Part shown: piece by piece, positions 16,340 through 25,425 of the stretch
How the letters are laid out: the number at the start of each line of letters is the position of its first letter
How positions within the stretch are numbered: the stretch's first letter is position 1
The notes under the pieces: generated by a model
Database searches by the model: none
Told to the model about the DNA's origin: nothing
Seen by the model: only the letters and a program-made list of their open reading frames with translations
Assembly (NCBI GenBank): GCA_963780655.1
Contig: CAWACP010000007.1
Span: 62,001-126,000 of the forward strand
Direction: 5' to 3'
DNA from: CAWACP01 sp963780655
GTDB lineage: Bacteria > Acidobacteriota > Terriglobia > Bryobacterales > Bryobacteraceae
Length of the DNA: 64,000 nucleotides
Program-made: the position numbers and the translations under genes

Positions 16340-17566
16340 TCATTTTACGAAATGCCGGTCGATGGCTGTCTGCGCCGCTCGTTCGAAAACGGGCCAGGGC
16401 CAGCGGCCGGCCTCGGCACTCTCCGGTGGAGCGGCCAGTGAGAGCGGCGTGGCGTCGTGCATCTGCTCGAGCGTCTGCGCGAGATAGCGCGCGGTGACCT
16501 GGTAGCCGCCGGATTCATCGCGCCACAATGCGAATATGAGCGCGCCGCCCGGAGGCGTCTCATTCGTGGGGTACCCGGGCAGGGTCCACGACAATTGCAG
16601 CATTCCGGAGAGGTTCGAGATGTTGGTGTCGTGACCTGACAGGATGAGGACCTTGTCGCCGGGCGATCCCAGGGCGCCCGGAGCGGGCTTGCCGGTGGCC
16701 GCCTGCTCCATCGAATCGAGGATATGCGCCAGGAGGTTCGATCCCGCCGCGCGCGCCAGATACGGCGTACGCCTCATCAGGTCGGCATAAGCCGCGTGCA
16801 GATCCAGGATGCTGCGAAGGTCGCTGACGGAGAGACGGCCCCATCCGCATTGCGGGCCGCTCCATCCATTCGCGTACTCGAGCAGAAGGTCCTCGACAAG
16901 AGTGGATGCCGCGGCAACCGAACCGGTCAGATAGACGGAGTTCCCCTTCTCCTCGACAGAGACGTTCTCGGCGAACGCGACAGGCTTCGCCGGAGCGGTT
17001 GCGCCGGTCAGAACTCGCCGCAGCAAGTCGAAGGGCGCGCGGCCCGGCAGGATGGCCATGCGTTCGCGAAGGGCTTGCGCAGCGAGCGCCGGATCCGGTC
17101 TGGGGACGCCCGCGGCTGTGGGGTGAAAAAGCGGATCCTTTTCTCCCGCCTGCAGGGAATGAACGTCGATGGAACAACCGGGCCCAAGCGTCTCGGCGAG
17201 CGCGCTGCCGGTCTCGATTGTGCGCTCGTCGGTATCGGCGCGGACGTACGTCTGCGCGGCGCCGTCGCAACCGGAGCGCGGGAGCAGGCCCTCGCTGCTC
17301 AGCCAGTCACGGTAGTAAGCGCCCATGAGCTTCATGAGCGCGCGGCCGCGCGGGGTCAGGTCGCCGGGAGGGACATGCCAGTCGGGCCACGGGTCGGCGG
17401 CGTATTGGCTGAGCCGGTCTTTCTCCCAGATCGGCGAACGTACGCCGTGCCGGGTGAGGATAACGACGTATTTCAGTTGCAGCGGGCCGCAGATCGCGGA
17501 GGCCGAGAAGAACAGGAACGCAAGAAGCCAAGCGGCGGCGCGGCGATGCAAGTCCGATTGTCGCAT
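16340..17566 (-). CDS. Exported histidine acid phosphatase (phytase/glucose-1-phosphatase type)
   Basis: This is a 408-residue branch 2 histidine phosphatase. A signal peptide (AAAWLLAFLFFSASAICG) precedes the catalytic RHGVRSP (phosphohistidine loop) and the distal LSGHDTNISNL with the HD proton donor. The family hydrolyses phosphomonoesters such as sugar phosphates or phytate in the periplasm. The ATG at 17566 is preferred to one ten codons upstream because GGAG lies next to it and the n-region then has normal length. It is divergent from the PEP-CTERM gene, 47 bp away. Confidence 0.86.
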   Translation of the reverse strand: MRQSDLHRRAAAWLLAFLFFSASAICGPLQLKYVVILTRHGVRSPIWEKDRLSQYAADPWPDWHVPPGDLTPRGRALMKLMGAYYRDWLSSEGLLPRSGCDGAAQTYVRADTDERTIETGSALAETLGPGCSIDVHSLQAGEKDPLFHPTAAGVPRPDPALAAQALRERMAILPGRAPFDLLRRVLTGATAPAKPVAFAENVSVEEKGNSVYLTGSVAAASTLVEDLLLEYANGWSGPQCGWGRLSVSDLRSILDLHAAYADLMRRTPYLARAAGSNLLAHILDSMEQAATGKPAPGALGSPGDKVLILSGHDTNISNLSGMLQLSWTLPGYPTNETPPGGALIFALWRDESGGYQVTARYLAQTLEQMHDATPLSLAAPPESAEAGRWPWPVFERAAQTAIDRHFVK

Positions 17567-17613
17567 CACTCCAGCGGAGAAGATTGTGCTCAGCACGCCA
17601 CCATGACTACGAA

Positions 17614-18573
17614 GTGCGTTTCGACTCTTTGCTGGCGTGTGTCTTGTGGCTCGCCGGCGCCGGCATCGTCAGCGGGACAACCTTAAGGGATGATTGCGCG
17701 AGCGATTGCGTGGACTACACCTTCGGATTTATCGCGTCCCCACGACCGGTAACGGGAGAGTTCGTCGTCGACCTGCTGGTTCCGAACAACCAGGATCCGA
17801 ACCCAGCGGAGGTGTACTATTCGGTCACCGGCGCGCTCAGCGGTTCCGCTACGCTGTTCCAAGCGACAGCGTGGACCGGTGGACAACTCGATTCATACCT
17901 CGGCATCAGCGCCAAACCTGCAAACCCGATTGGCGCGTTCCTGCCATCGACGGAGCTCCTCGATGCGGGCGCTACCGGCTTCTATGTCTACCAGGTGGAC
18001 CTGGGAAAGGCTACGCTGGCGGGGGCGTCGCAACCGGATGATGCTTCCCAACTGGAGACGATTGGTCCCTCCATCACGAGAGGCTCGTGGGTGATTGCGT
18101 TCCTGAACACTGGTACGAAAAGTTCGCCATCCTGGAGCGCTACCGCCAGCGGCGGCGCCATGTTCGTGAGGGGCTCGCCCGCCATACCCGGCGACACGCC
18201 CGAGCCGGCGAGCTTTTGGACGATCGCCGCGAGCCTCATCGTAGTGTTACTTCTGTGCAGACGACAAGGTCACTGGCGTTTCACTCTGCAACCCGTAGTT
18301 GTGACTATGCCGGCGCGAAGCCTCGGCGCCACGCACCGGCGCAGCACGCAGGATTTCATCCTGCGGGTGCAGGCCGAAGGCCTGCTGCACAAAGACTCCA
18401 CTGGATTGTGGAGCAGGCGTTTTCGCCTGCAGCGCAAATGGCCAATCTCCAGACGCAGGATTTCATCCTGCGGTCGATTGCATTTACTTGCAGTCGGCCA
18501 GGGGGGATACAATCTGCCCCAGGATACAATCCTGCCCCACGTCATCGCACCACGAGGCGAATGTCACCCTTGA
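17614..18573 (+). CDS. PEP-CTERM exported protein with a repeat-derived C-terminal extension
   Basis: The protein has an N-terminal signal segment (LLACVLWLAGAGIVSG), a beta-rich body of about 190 residues and the sorting signal PEPASFWTIAASLIVVLLLCRR (PEP, hydrophobic helix, basic end), which normally ends a protein. Here the frame runs on for about 100 residues, through the type B repeat at 18348-18540, and stops at 18573 inside the 3' end of the kinase gene. The GTG start at 17614 is chosen to give a compact signal peptide. The tail is low-complexity and repeat-derived and probably arose by loss of the original stop. The function of the body is unknown; PEP-CTERM proteins are exported and processed by exosortase, which is not encoded here. 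Confidence 0.65.
   Translation: MRFDSLLACVLWLAGAGIVSGTTLRDDCASDCVDYTFGFIASPRPVTGEFVVDLLVPNNQDPNPAEVYYSVTGALSGSATLFQATAWTGGQLDSYLGISAKPANPIGAFLPSTELLDAGATGFYVYQVDLGKATLAGASQPDDASQLETIGPSITRGSWVIAFLNTGTKSSPSWSATASGGAMFVRGSPAIPGDTPEPASFWTIAASLIVVLLLCRRQGHWRFTLQPVVVTMPARSLGATHRRSTQDFILRVQAEGLLHKDSTGLWSRRFRLQRKWPISRRRISSCGRLHLLAVGQGGYNLPQDTILPHVIAPRGECHP
18348..18540. repeat. Compound palindromic repeat, type B, copy 1 (several hairpins in tandem)
   Basis: Successive small hairpins occur: GCAGGATTTCATCCTGC twice, GCAGGCCGAAGGCCTGC, GCAGGCGTTTTCGCCTGC and AGGATACAATCCT, ending with CTGCCCCAC at 18540, 2 bp before the end of the kinase gene. It lies at the 3' junction of two convergent genes. Confidence 0.85.
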
Positions 18574-21500
18574 AGCCGATCTTCCCCGCCGTGAAGTCCT
18601 CGTTCGTATCTTCGTATTCGTCCAGCAGGTTGCCCTGGCCGTCACGCAGCGTAACCTTCGAGGCCTCTACGTCCAGCCGCAGCCGGTAAACATCGCCGGG
18701 CGCAGACAGCGGCGTAGTGTGTTCGTTCTTCCTGCCGCCGGAGAAAGCGCGGCGAACCAGCTTGTGCTCGTCCAGTTGGTAGGTGACGCGATTCCGCTCG
18801 TCGATGTATCCGGCCTGAAAGTCGACCTTGCCCTGGTGGAAGAAGTTTCCGCCTTTGCGCTGGATGTCGATATTGACCGTGCCGCGTGTGGCCTTCAGCC
18901 AGGCGTAGCTGGAGCCTTTGTGGAACCACCAGCCATTCTGTAGCTCCCAGGCATCCGGCGTTTCGAACGCTCCGGCGCCGCTGTGCGCCACTGCTCCCGG
19001 ATTGGCGGTTTTGGCAGGCATGAGCGCCAGAGTCACGCGCGCAGTTCGACCCGAATCGATCTCCACGGTGGTGTCCTGGCTTTCGTGCTTCGGCGCGCTC
19101 AGGCTGATGACATACCGGCCCGCCGGAACATTCACGCTTCCATTGTTCCGGGCCTCATGCGTTACCGGATCGCCGTCGCGATGATACTGGATGATCGCTT
19201 CCCCGGGGGTGATCTGAAACGCGAGCGTGCCGAACGCCTTCAACTGCGCATCTGCGGACGAGATGTGGGTCTGCCGTCCAGCCGTAAAAGCTCGCCGCGA
19301 AAGCGTCGCCGTTTCGAAGCCGTCCCGGCGCAACTCGATATTGTGCATGCCCGGGCTCACCTCGTGCGTAAACGAGCCGCTGCCGTTCAGCGTGCCGGCG
19401 TGCGAGCCATCCACCCATACCTCGGCGTTCGGAGTGCCCCCGTCGATTAGCAGCGTCGAACTCACCACGGTCGGCTTCAGATCGAAGTTCAGCGCTTTGG
19501 TATCGCCTTTCGCCAGATCGATCTTCTGCTCGCCGGCGGCGTCGTACCCATCCTTTGTCACGCGCACTGCGTAAGTGCCGGGCGGCAGCTTGCGAGACCA
19601 ATTCCCGTTACGGAGCCCGCGTTTCTGTGCCTGGCCGTTAATAAGAACCTGCGCATCCGGGACGTTCGACGTGATTCGCACCGTGCCGATATTGTCGTTC
19701 GTCGATGCGTACACCATCAGCACCGGCGCGTTGGCCGATTCAATAGTCAGGTTGCGGGTATTCTTCCCGTCCGCCAGAACCAGCTCCGCGTTCGAGCCCA
19801 CGTTGGACAGCGCGAGGCCCTCGGTGGGAACCGGCTTCAGCGGCTGGTCCTTCAGCCCTGCCTGGCATGCCGGCGCTCCGCAATAGACGATGGCGTTTGT
19901 TCCCAGCGTGCTCACCACCGCGATATCGGGACTCCTGAGCGGCTCATCCAGCACTGCCGGCTTTGCCGGCGAGGCGGTGAAAGCGATGGACAGCACGTCT
20001 CCCGCGCGCCCGCGCACCCGCAATTTGTGCTGCGCCGGGCCGATGCCCTCATTCCAGAAGCTGCCGTCCTGCAGATCGCCGGCTTCGGTATTGTCCAGGA
20101 AAACCTTTCCCGCTTCGAGGCCCGTGGTTACGCGCACGCGCTGCAGCTCCGGTTCGAGGGTGAGATGGACAGGCGGCGCATTCGGGCCGGCGTCGATCTG
20201 CTGCGATACCGGCTTAAAGCCTTCCAGTGCAGCCTCGACAGTATGTTTTCCGGCGCTCAGAGAGACGCTGCCCGGCTGCGCGGGCTGGCCGTCGATCCGA
20301 ATGACCGCGCCCGGAACACCGGCGTCAATGGCGATGGGATACTGCCGGACTCCGGCCGATACGGGCGGCGGCTGCGGCTGCGCAACGGGCCTCGGCCGGC
20401 GGAGCACAAACAAAGAGCCGGCCAGCAGCGCGAGCAGGAGAACCACTCCTCCCGCTATCAGCAGCAGTGAAGACTTGGGCGGACGTCTCCCGGGCGCGGT
20501 TGGTTGCTGCGCACGCGGCGGAGGCGCCTGAGGAGGAACCGGGAGCGGAGGCGGAGGAGGCGCGGGGGTCCAGGGCGGCGCGCTCTGCGCCGTGGGCGGC
20601 GAAGCGATGGGACCGGGCGGCGAGGCGATGGGCATGGCCCTTGTTTCCGGCTGGTCCACGTTCGCATCGTGCCGATGCAGCGCCACGGCTTCCAGCACGC
20701 TGGTTTCCGCTTCCGGAGGAGGCGCGGGTCCGGCGACGCTCGCGGCGCGGGCCGCCTGAGCCTGTTGCGGGGGAACCGAGGAGACATTGCTGCGCTGTGG
20801 CGTTTTTGGCGTCTTCGGTGAAGCGGCCTGCTCCTCCACCTGGGCGGCCATCGACCGGATTTCCGGATCTTCCGGGTACTGCCGCGAAATGCTGCGCGAT
20901 TGCTCGAGCATCGCGCGGAGCTGCTCCGGGTCGGTGACGCCTGCGGCCCGATTCGAAAGCTCCCGAAGCTGTTTCACGCAGGCCGCGCGCGTGTTCACCC
21001 GGCTGCTCGAGGTGATGCTGTTGCGGAACGTGCTCTGCAATTGCATCAGCCGCGATTCGCCCGGGTACGTCGTCAGCGCCAGGTCCACGTGCTCGAGCGC
21101 GTCTTCCAGCTTCCCTTCCAGTTGCAGTTGCCGCGCGCGCGTCACCACCTCATCGACGAACTCGCGCCGCTTGCGGTCGACGATCAGGGCGCGCAGGCTT
21201 TTCGCGGCGACGTTGGTGGAGTCGTGAGCCAGCGCCTGGGCGATCAGGCTGTCGGCATTTTTCCAGTTGCTGTCCACCATGCCGCGCGCCTGCTCCACCA
21301 GCGCATTGGCCAGCGCCTGGGCGATCGCGTCATTACGGCCGTCCAGCTCAGCGGCTTTGCGCAGTTGCGCGACGCCCTGCTCGTACTGTCTGGCGGCGCA
21401 TAACCGCTGTCCTTCCTCGAACACCTTCTTTGCCTCGGCGCTGCGCTCGAGACCCTGCCGCGCCAACGCCGCCAGATTGGCGAGTTCCGCATCGCCGGGG

Positions 21501-23575
21501 AACTCCTCCAGCGCCTTCGCGGTGAGATCGAGCGCGCGCTCGTGCTTTCCGCCTTCAAGCGCCCGGTCGATCTGCTCAGTCCAGCGCGCCTTCGCCTCTT
21601 CATGCGATTGCTGCTCGCGCCGCCGCTCCAGTTGATCCACCTCGTAGGCCAGCCCGGGATACTGCGAGTAGATGCTGCGCAGGATTTCCCACTGGCCGAT
21701 CGCCTCGCTGAACTGGCTGCGGTCTTCGTATTGCCGCGCCTTGGCGACAATGGAATTCACCAGATCGCGGCGCTCGCGTGTCAGCTTCAGGGACTCCTGA
21801 AACTGGAGCTCCGAAGGATACCTTTCCACGGCTTCCTTCAGAATGGCGATCTTGCGCTCGAGGTCGGGCTCGATGTCCACGCGCTTGCCGGTCTCGGCGA
21901 CGAACAACGAGAGCTGCTGGCGCTGCATCTCGCCCGCTTCCAGCTTGAGCGCCTGAAACAGCGGATGCCCGGGATATTTGTTCAGGTACTGGTCGCAGAA
22001 TTCCAGCGCGCGCGGGAAGTTCTGTTCGGTCAACGCCCGCCGGCCCTCTTCGTAGGCCATGCGGATGGCGTCGTGTTCGCTGCGGACCTGATTATAGAGG
22101 GTCTGGTAGAGAGCGTCGCGATCCGGCACCACGCGGTCGGGCACCTCGCGGTTGAGTTTGAGCACGCGCTCAAGGCGGCTCATGGCCGTGCTGATCTCGC
22201 CGTTCTGGAAGGCCGCGCGCGCCAGCGTATAGAGCTGCTCTTTTTCGTTGCGGACGCGAATGGCGTCCTGCTCCTTCTGCTCCACCTCGCTCCGGAGCTG
22301 GAGCGCCCGCGTCTCCCGAGGCGAGATTTTCAGGATCTCTTCCAGCGCCTGCCGGGCTTCCGTGAACGCGTTGCGGCCCATGTGCGCTCGCACCAGGCTG
22401 AACCAGTTCTCTACCTGGTGTTCGCTGCGGCGGTTTTCGATATCGGCTTTCAGGCCGAGGGCATCCGCGTTGTCCGCGTCGATGCGCAGCACTTCCTGGA
22501 TCTTCTGCAGCGCCAGCGGAAACTCTTCCTGCTCGAAGCGCGTGCGCGCGCTCTCCAGCAGCTGGCGGACTGCTTTCTTGCGGGCTGCCTGATCGATCTG
22601 CATGCGCAGGATGCCCATGTCCGGATCGATGTGGCCTTCCGCTTCGAGCTCGCTCAGAATCTCGGCGGCAAACTGCAGGTCGCCCTCGTTAAACGCTTTT
22701 TTCGAGCGGTCGATGCGCGGCTTGATCTTCGTCTGATCGAACATTTCGATCGGCTGATTGTGGATGGCCTTCTGCAGCGTCTCGGCGAATTCGCGCGCGC
22801 TGGCGAAACGATGCCACGGCTGCTTCGCCATCGCCTTGTGCATGACGCGGCTGAGCACCTGGCTCACGGCGGGATTGATGTCGGACGCGGGCGGGGGAAT
22901 GAACTTGCGGACCGCCTCGGCGGTGTCGCCTTCGGTCTGGCGGGCGAACGGCTTGCGGCCGGTGAGCGTCTCATATCCGACCACGCCGAGCGAAAAAATG
23001 TCGGACAGAGGCGTGGCCGGCTGCAACTCCAGTTGCTCCGGCGCCATATACTGCAGCGTGCCCTTAATGCCGGTGACCGAGTGCGAACCGGTGAGATGAA
23101 CGACGCCGAAGTCGATGATTTTCGCGGCGTCGTCCTCCATCACGAAAATGTTGCTGGGCTTGAGATCGCGGTGAACGAGGCCGCGCTCGTGCGCCGCCTG
23201 CAGTCCGCGGCAGGTCTGCACCAGGATCTCTACGGCGCGATTCACCGTGAGCCGCTGGCTCGCGCTCTTGATGAGGTGGTCGAGAGTCGTGCCCGGAAGA
23301 AGCGGCATGACGAAATAGGGCTTGCGGCGGCCGTTCTCCTCGAATTCGCCGGTGTCGAGGATGTCGACAATGTTGGGATGGCTCAGGCCGGCCAGTACCG
23401 TCCATTCCTTGGCGAACAGCTCGATGGCCGCGGCGTCGGCGATGTCGCGCATGGTCTTGAGCGCCACATCGCGTTTGGTGACGTAATCCCAGGCGCGGTA
23501 GACAACGCCCATGCCTCCCTGGCCGAGCGTGGAGCGGATCTCGTACCGGTTGTTGATCCTGACATTGGCCGGCAT
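18542..23575 (-). CDS. Giant Ser/Thr protein kinase with TPR-like region, membrane span, PEGA repeats and a C-terminal beta domain
   Basis: The protein is 1677 residues. The PknB-type kinase domain (about 10-275) has GQGGMG (18-23), the ATP Lys in VALK (40), HRDLKPSN (135-142) and DFG (155-157). A long helical, TPR-like region follows (280-930), with repeated ALEFCDQYLNKYPGHPL-type units, then a Pro-rich linker (960-1060) and a single span (SLLLIAGGVVLLLALLAGSL). Outside are about four PEGA-like units (for example GAVIRIDGQPAQPGSVSLSA and DAQVLINGQ) and a final jelly-roll-like domain beginning WELQNGWWFHKGSSYAW. It should be a transmembrane receptor kinase that senses wall or surface material. 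The ATG at 23575 is preferred to an upstream TTG because AAGGA lies 11 bp upstream. Confidence 0.88.
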   Translation of the reverse strand: MPANVRINNRYEIRSTLGQGGMGVVYRAWDYVTKRDVALKTMRDIADAAAIELFAKEWTVLAGLSHPNIVDILDTGEFEENGRRKPYFVMPLLPGTTLDHLIKSASQRLTVNRAVEILVQTCRGLQAAHERGLVHRDLKPSNIFVMEDDAAKIIDFGVVHLTGSHSVTGIKGTLQYMAPEQLELQPATPLSDIFSLGVVGYETLTGRKPFARQTEGDTAEAVRKFIPPPASDINPAVSQVLSRVMHKAMAKQPWHRFASAREFAETLQKAIHNQPIEMFDQTKIKPRIDRSKKAFNEGDLQFAAEILSELEAEGHIDPDMGILRMQIDQAARKKAVRQLLESARTRFEQEEFPLALQKIQEVLRIDADNADALGLKADIENRRSEHQVENWFSLVRAHMGRNAFTEARQALEEILKISPRETRALQLRSEVEQKEQDAIRVRNEKEQLYTLARAAFQNGEISTAMSRLERVLKLNREVPDRVVPDRDALYQTLYNQVRSEHDAIRMAYEEGRRALTEQNFPRALEFCDQYLNKYPGHPLFQALKLEAGEMQRQQLSLFVAETGKRVDIEPDLERKIAILKEAVERYPSELQFQESLKLTRERRDLVNSIVAKARQYEDRSQFSEAIGQWEILRSIYSQYPGLAYEVDQLERRREQQSHEEAKARWTEQIDRALEGGKHERALDLTAKALEEFPGDAELANLAALARQGLERSAEAKKVFEEGQRLCAARQYEQGVAQLRKAAELDGRNDAIAQALANALVEQARGMVDSNWKNADSLIAQALAHDSTNVAAKSLRALIVDRKRREFVDEVVTRARQLQLEGKLEDALEHVDLALTTYPGESRLMQLQSTFRNSITSSSRVNTRAACVKQLRELSNRAAGVTDPEQLRAMLEQSRSISRQYPEDPEIRSMAAQVEEQAASPKTPKTPQRSNVSSVPPQQAQAARAASVAGPAPPPEAETSVLEAVALHRHDANVDQPETRAMPIASPPGPIASPPTAQSAPPWTPAPPPPPLPVPPQAPPPRAQQPTAPGRRPPKSSLLLIAGGVVLLLALLAGSLFVLRRPRPVAQPQPPPVSAGVRQYPIAIDAGVPGAVIRIDGQPAQPGSVSLSAGKHTVEAALEGFKPVSQQIDAGPNAPPVHLTLEPELQRVRVTTGLEAGKVFLDNTEAGDLQDGSFWNEGIGPAQHKLRVRGRAGDVLSIAFTASPAKPAVLDEPLRSPDIAVVSTLGTNAIVYCGAPACQAGLKDQPLKPVPTEGLALSNVGSNAELVLADGKNTRNLTIESANAPVLMVYASTNDNIGTVRITSNVPDAQVLINGQAQKRGLRNGNWSRKLPPGTYAVRVTKDGYDAAGEQKIDLAKGDTKALNFDLKPTVVSSTLLIDGGTPNAEVWVDGSHAGTLNGSGSFTHEVSPGMHNIELRRDGFETATLSRRAFTAGRQTHISSADAQLKAFGTLAFQITPGEAIIQYHRDGDPVTHEARNNGSVNVPAGRYVISLSAPKHESQDTTVEIDSGRTARVTLALMPAKTANPGAVAHSGAGAFETPDAWELQNGWWFHKGSSYAWLKATRGTVNIDIQRKGGNFFHQGKVDFQAGYIDERNRVTYQLDEHKLVRRAFSGGRKNEHTTPLSAPGDVYRLRLDVEASKVTLRDGQGNLLDEYEDTNEDFTAGKIGFKGDIRLVVR

Positions 23576-23730
23576 AACGGTCTGGAGTCCTTGCAGTATA
23601 TCCGGTTTCGTTATCGGCAACGCGCACGCAATACTGAACGGCTCCGCGTTGCGCTACTGTCCAAGGGCGATAGGTGTAATTTACCACACAACCAGTGTTT
23701 TGAGAGGCTACTGGCTGTAGCAGACGCGGG

Positions 23731-24795
23731 TCAGCTTCCGTCGGGGAATCCGCCACGGTGCAGCACCATCGGGTAGTGTGGAAGCGTCTCAGGCTTCGGG
23801 ACCGCAGCCCGCCAGCCATCTGGGCAGGGCTCCAGCCCACGAAACAGATCGCCCGCCAGGCGCTCGAGCAACGTCCGAAGAGCATCGACATTTTCGGCTC
23901 CGAAACGGCGGCGCCACCGCTGCTCGATTTCCGGCGCGTGCCGAAGGTAATCGTTTCGCGCCTGCCGGCCGGTTGGGGTGAGCACGAGCAGCTTCGTCCG
24001 GCTGCCGGGCGATTCCGGCGCCTCTGTGGCGTAGCCGCGCCTGATGAGGAAGCTCAACGCCATGGCGATGGCTTCCTTCGACACGCCGGCCATTCGCGGC
24101 AGGTCGCGCACGCGCACGCCTCCATCAGGGGCCAGCCGAAGCACGTTCGCGCAGATGGCCAGCGATACCTTCGACTCACGCTCGAACTCGATGGCGAATG
24201 CCAGTAGCGGCTTCGCCAGGAGCGCCGGCAGCGGGAGACCGGAAATATTCTCTTGTGATGGCGCCGTCCGGTTATCCGGCGCCTCGGTCACAAGCCCGTA
24301 CTTCAGGATGGGGAGGCTGTCGGGCAGGTCAACGTCAAACCGGCCGATCATGCTGGCCAGCAATGCCCGAAGCTGTTCGATCTCACCCGCACCGAAGCGC
24401 TTCCGCCAGCGGTTCTCAATCTCGCCGAAGAGCGGCGGCCACACCTCGCGAGCCATGCGGCCTTTGGGGGTCGCGCGAATCACGCTGGAAAGCGTGGGCT
24501 TCCTGCCGGCCGATTCAACAAGGATGTAGCCCCATCGTCGCATGCCGTCCAGATTGGTTGACATGCGGGCAAGGCGCCGCAAATCGCGGACGGTGATCCC
24601 CTCCTCGCCAACAAAGCGCATGCAGTTGTACCACATCGCCACAGATGTGAGCCACGGACCACCGCGCGACTCAGTGCCGGAGCGATGGGCTGTCGTGCGG
24701 TGCGGCGACCGATGCTCGAACTCATTGTCCAGTTCGATCGTGAAGGCAACCCATGCCTGCGACAGCAGCGCCGCCAACGGGAGGTGTTCCTGCAT
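23731..24795 (-). CDS. Protein with two tandem MarR-like winged-helix domains
   Basis: The protein is 354 residues with an internal duplication. Residues 1-170 and 190-354 each hold a MarR-like unit: ITVRDLRRLARMSTNLDGMRRWGY / VRVRDLPRMAGVSKEAIAMALSFL for the helix-turn-helix, RATPKGRMAREVW / VLTPTGRQARNDY for the wing, and ENRWRKRFGAGEIEQLRALL / EQRWRRRFGAENVDALRTLL for the C-terminal helix. MarR proteins usually dimerise; a fused pair could act as a built-in dimer. The start at 24795 is set by TATAAT only 7 bp upstream. The target is unknown, possibly the divergent membrane protein gene. Confidence 0.8.
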   Translation of the reverse strand: MQEHLPLAALLSQAWVAFTIELDNEFEHRSPHRTTAHRSGTESRGGPWLTSVAMWYNCMRFVGEEGITVRDLRRLARMSTNLDGMRRWGYILVESAGRKPTLSSVIRATPKGRMAREVWPPLFGEIENRWRKRFGAGEIEQLRALLASMIGRFDVDLPDSLPILKYGLVTEAPDNRTAPSQENISGLPLPALLAKPLLAFAIEFERESKVSLAICANVLRLAPDGGVRVRDLPRMAGVSKEAIAMALSFLIRRGYATEAPESPGSRTKLLVLTPTGRQARNDYLRHAPEIEQRWRRRFGAENVDALRTLLERLAGDLFRGLEPCPDGWRAAVPKPETLPHYPMVLHRGGFPDGS

Positions 24796-24802
24796 GGGAG
24801 AA

Positions 24803-24808
24803 ATTATA
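24803..24808 (-). promoter_or_regulatory. -10 box (TATAAT) directly before the double-MarR start
   Basis: TATAAT on the minus strand ends 7 bp before the ATG at 24795, so the transcript would start at or next to the start codon. No convincing -35 is seen. Confidence 0.5.
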
Positions 24809-24909
24809 GGACGCAGCACAACGCCACAGGATAATCCCGAACGCCGCCGCCTGCCGAAACAAATGGTTGCCGACGTGCACTCATTTTCAGCGGAGGAACC
24901 GAGGAGCAA

Positions 24910-25284
24910 ATGGACAGAGGCTGGAGTGAACGGCCCGCGGAGGCGGTGACGGCCAGAACGCAGGAACTCAGCCTGCAGTCGCCACACGGGGTTTTCGGTA
25001 ACATCGGCTCCCTGCCGGCAGCGATCCCGGGGCTGGCCGTGGATGCAGTTACCTCGGGCCGCGCCGCGGCGATTCGTAAGTCTTATGGGCTCATAGGGGC
25101 ACTGTTTACGCCAGTCGCTGTAATCCTGTTTGCGTTCGCGGTGTGGGCCCTGCTCTACGAGCTGGATGCCGCCTCCATCTTCCCCTATACCACTGGCCCT
25201 CTGTCGCATTGGATGGTATGGTGCGCCATGGCGCTGGGCGTCCGCGGCGGCGCGGCAGCCATCGAGCGGCTCATCGCTAAGTGA
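24910..25284 (+). CDS. Small two-span membrane protein
   Basis: This is a 124-residue protein with a polar N-terminus of about 55 residues and two hydrophobic segments (LIGALFTPVAVILFAFAVWALLYEL and WMVWCAMALGVRGGAAAI), ending AIERLIAK. GGAGGAACCGAGGAG upstream gives a strong ribosome site. It is divergent from the double-MarR gene. The family is not recognised. Confidence 0.65.
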   Translation: MDRGWSERPAEAVTARTQELSLQSPHGVFGNIGSLPAAIPGLAVDAVTSGRAAAIRKSYGLIGALFTPVAVILFAFAVWALLYELDAASIFPYTTGPLSHWMVWCAMALGVRGGAAAIERLIAK

Positions 25285-25320
25285 GACACCCTATCGATCC
25301 GGATAGGCAAAGGCGTTTCC

Positions 25321-25408
25321 GAGCCGCGACTGCGAAGGAGCGGTAACGCTGCGTACCGCTCGTTTCGGAACTGGATCATTCGGCACCGCTCCCTCACGGT
25401 CACGGCTC
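25321..25408. repeat. Palindromic repeat, type C, copy 1
   Basis: The arms GAGCCGCGACTGCGAAGGAG(CGGT) at 25321-25344 and the complementary 25385-25408 match at 20 of 24 positions. An inner hairpin (GCGGTAACGCTGCGTACCGC) lies between them. The element lies between convergent genes ending at 25284 and 25426. Confidence 0.85.
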
Positions 25409-25425
25409 AGAAAAGGCGCACCGCT

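Noticed and set aside
21542..23776. A 744-codon plus-strand frame opposite the kinase gene
   Set aside because: Antisense shadow of a well-supported kinase; no family motif and biased composition.
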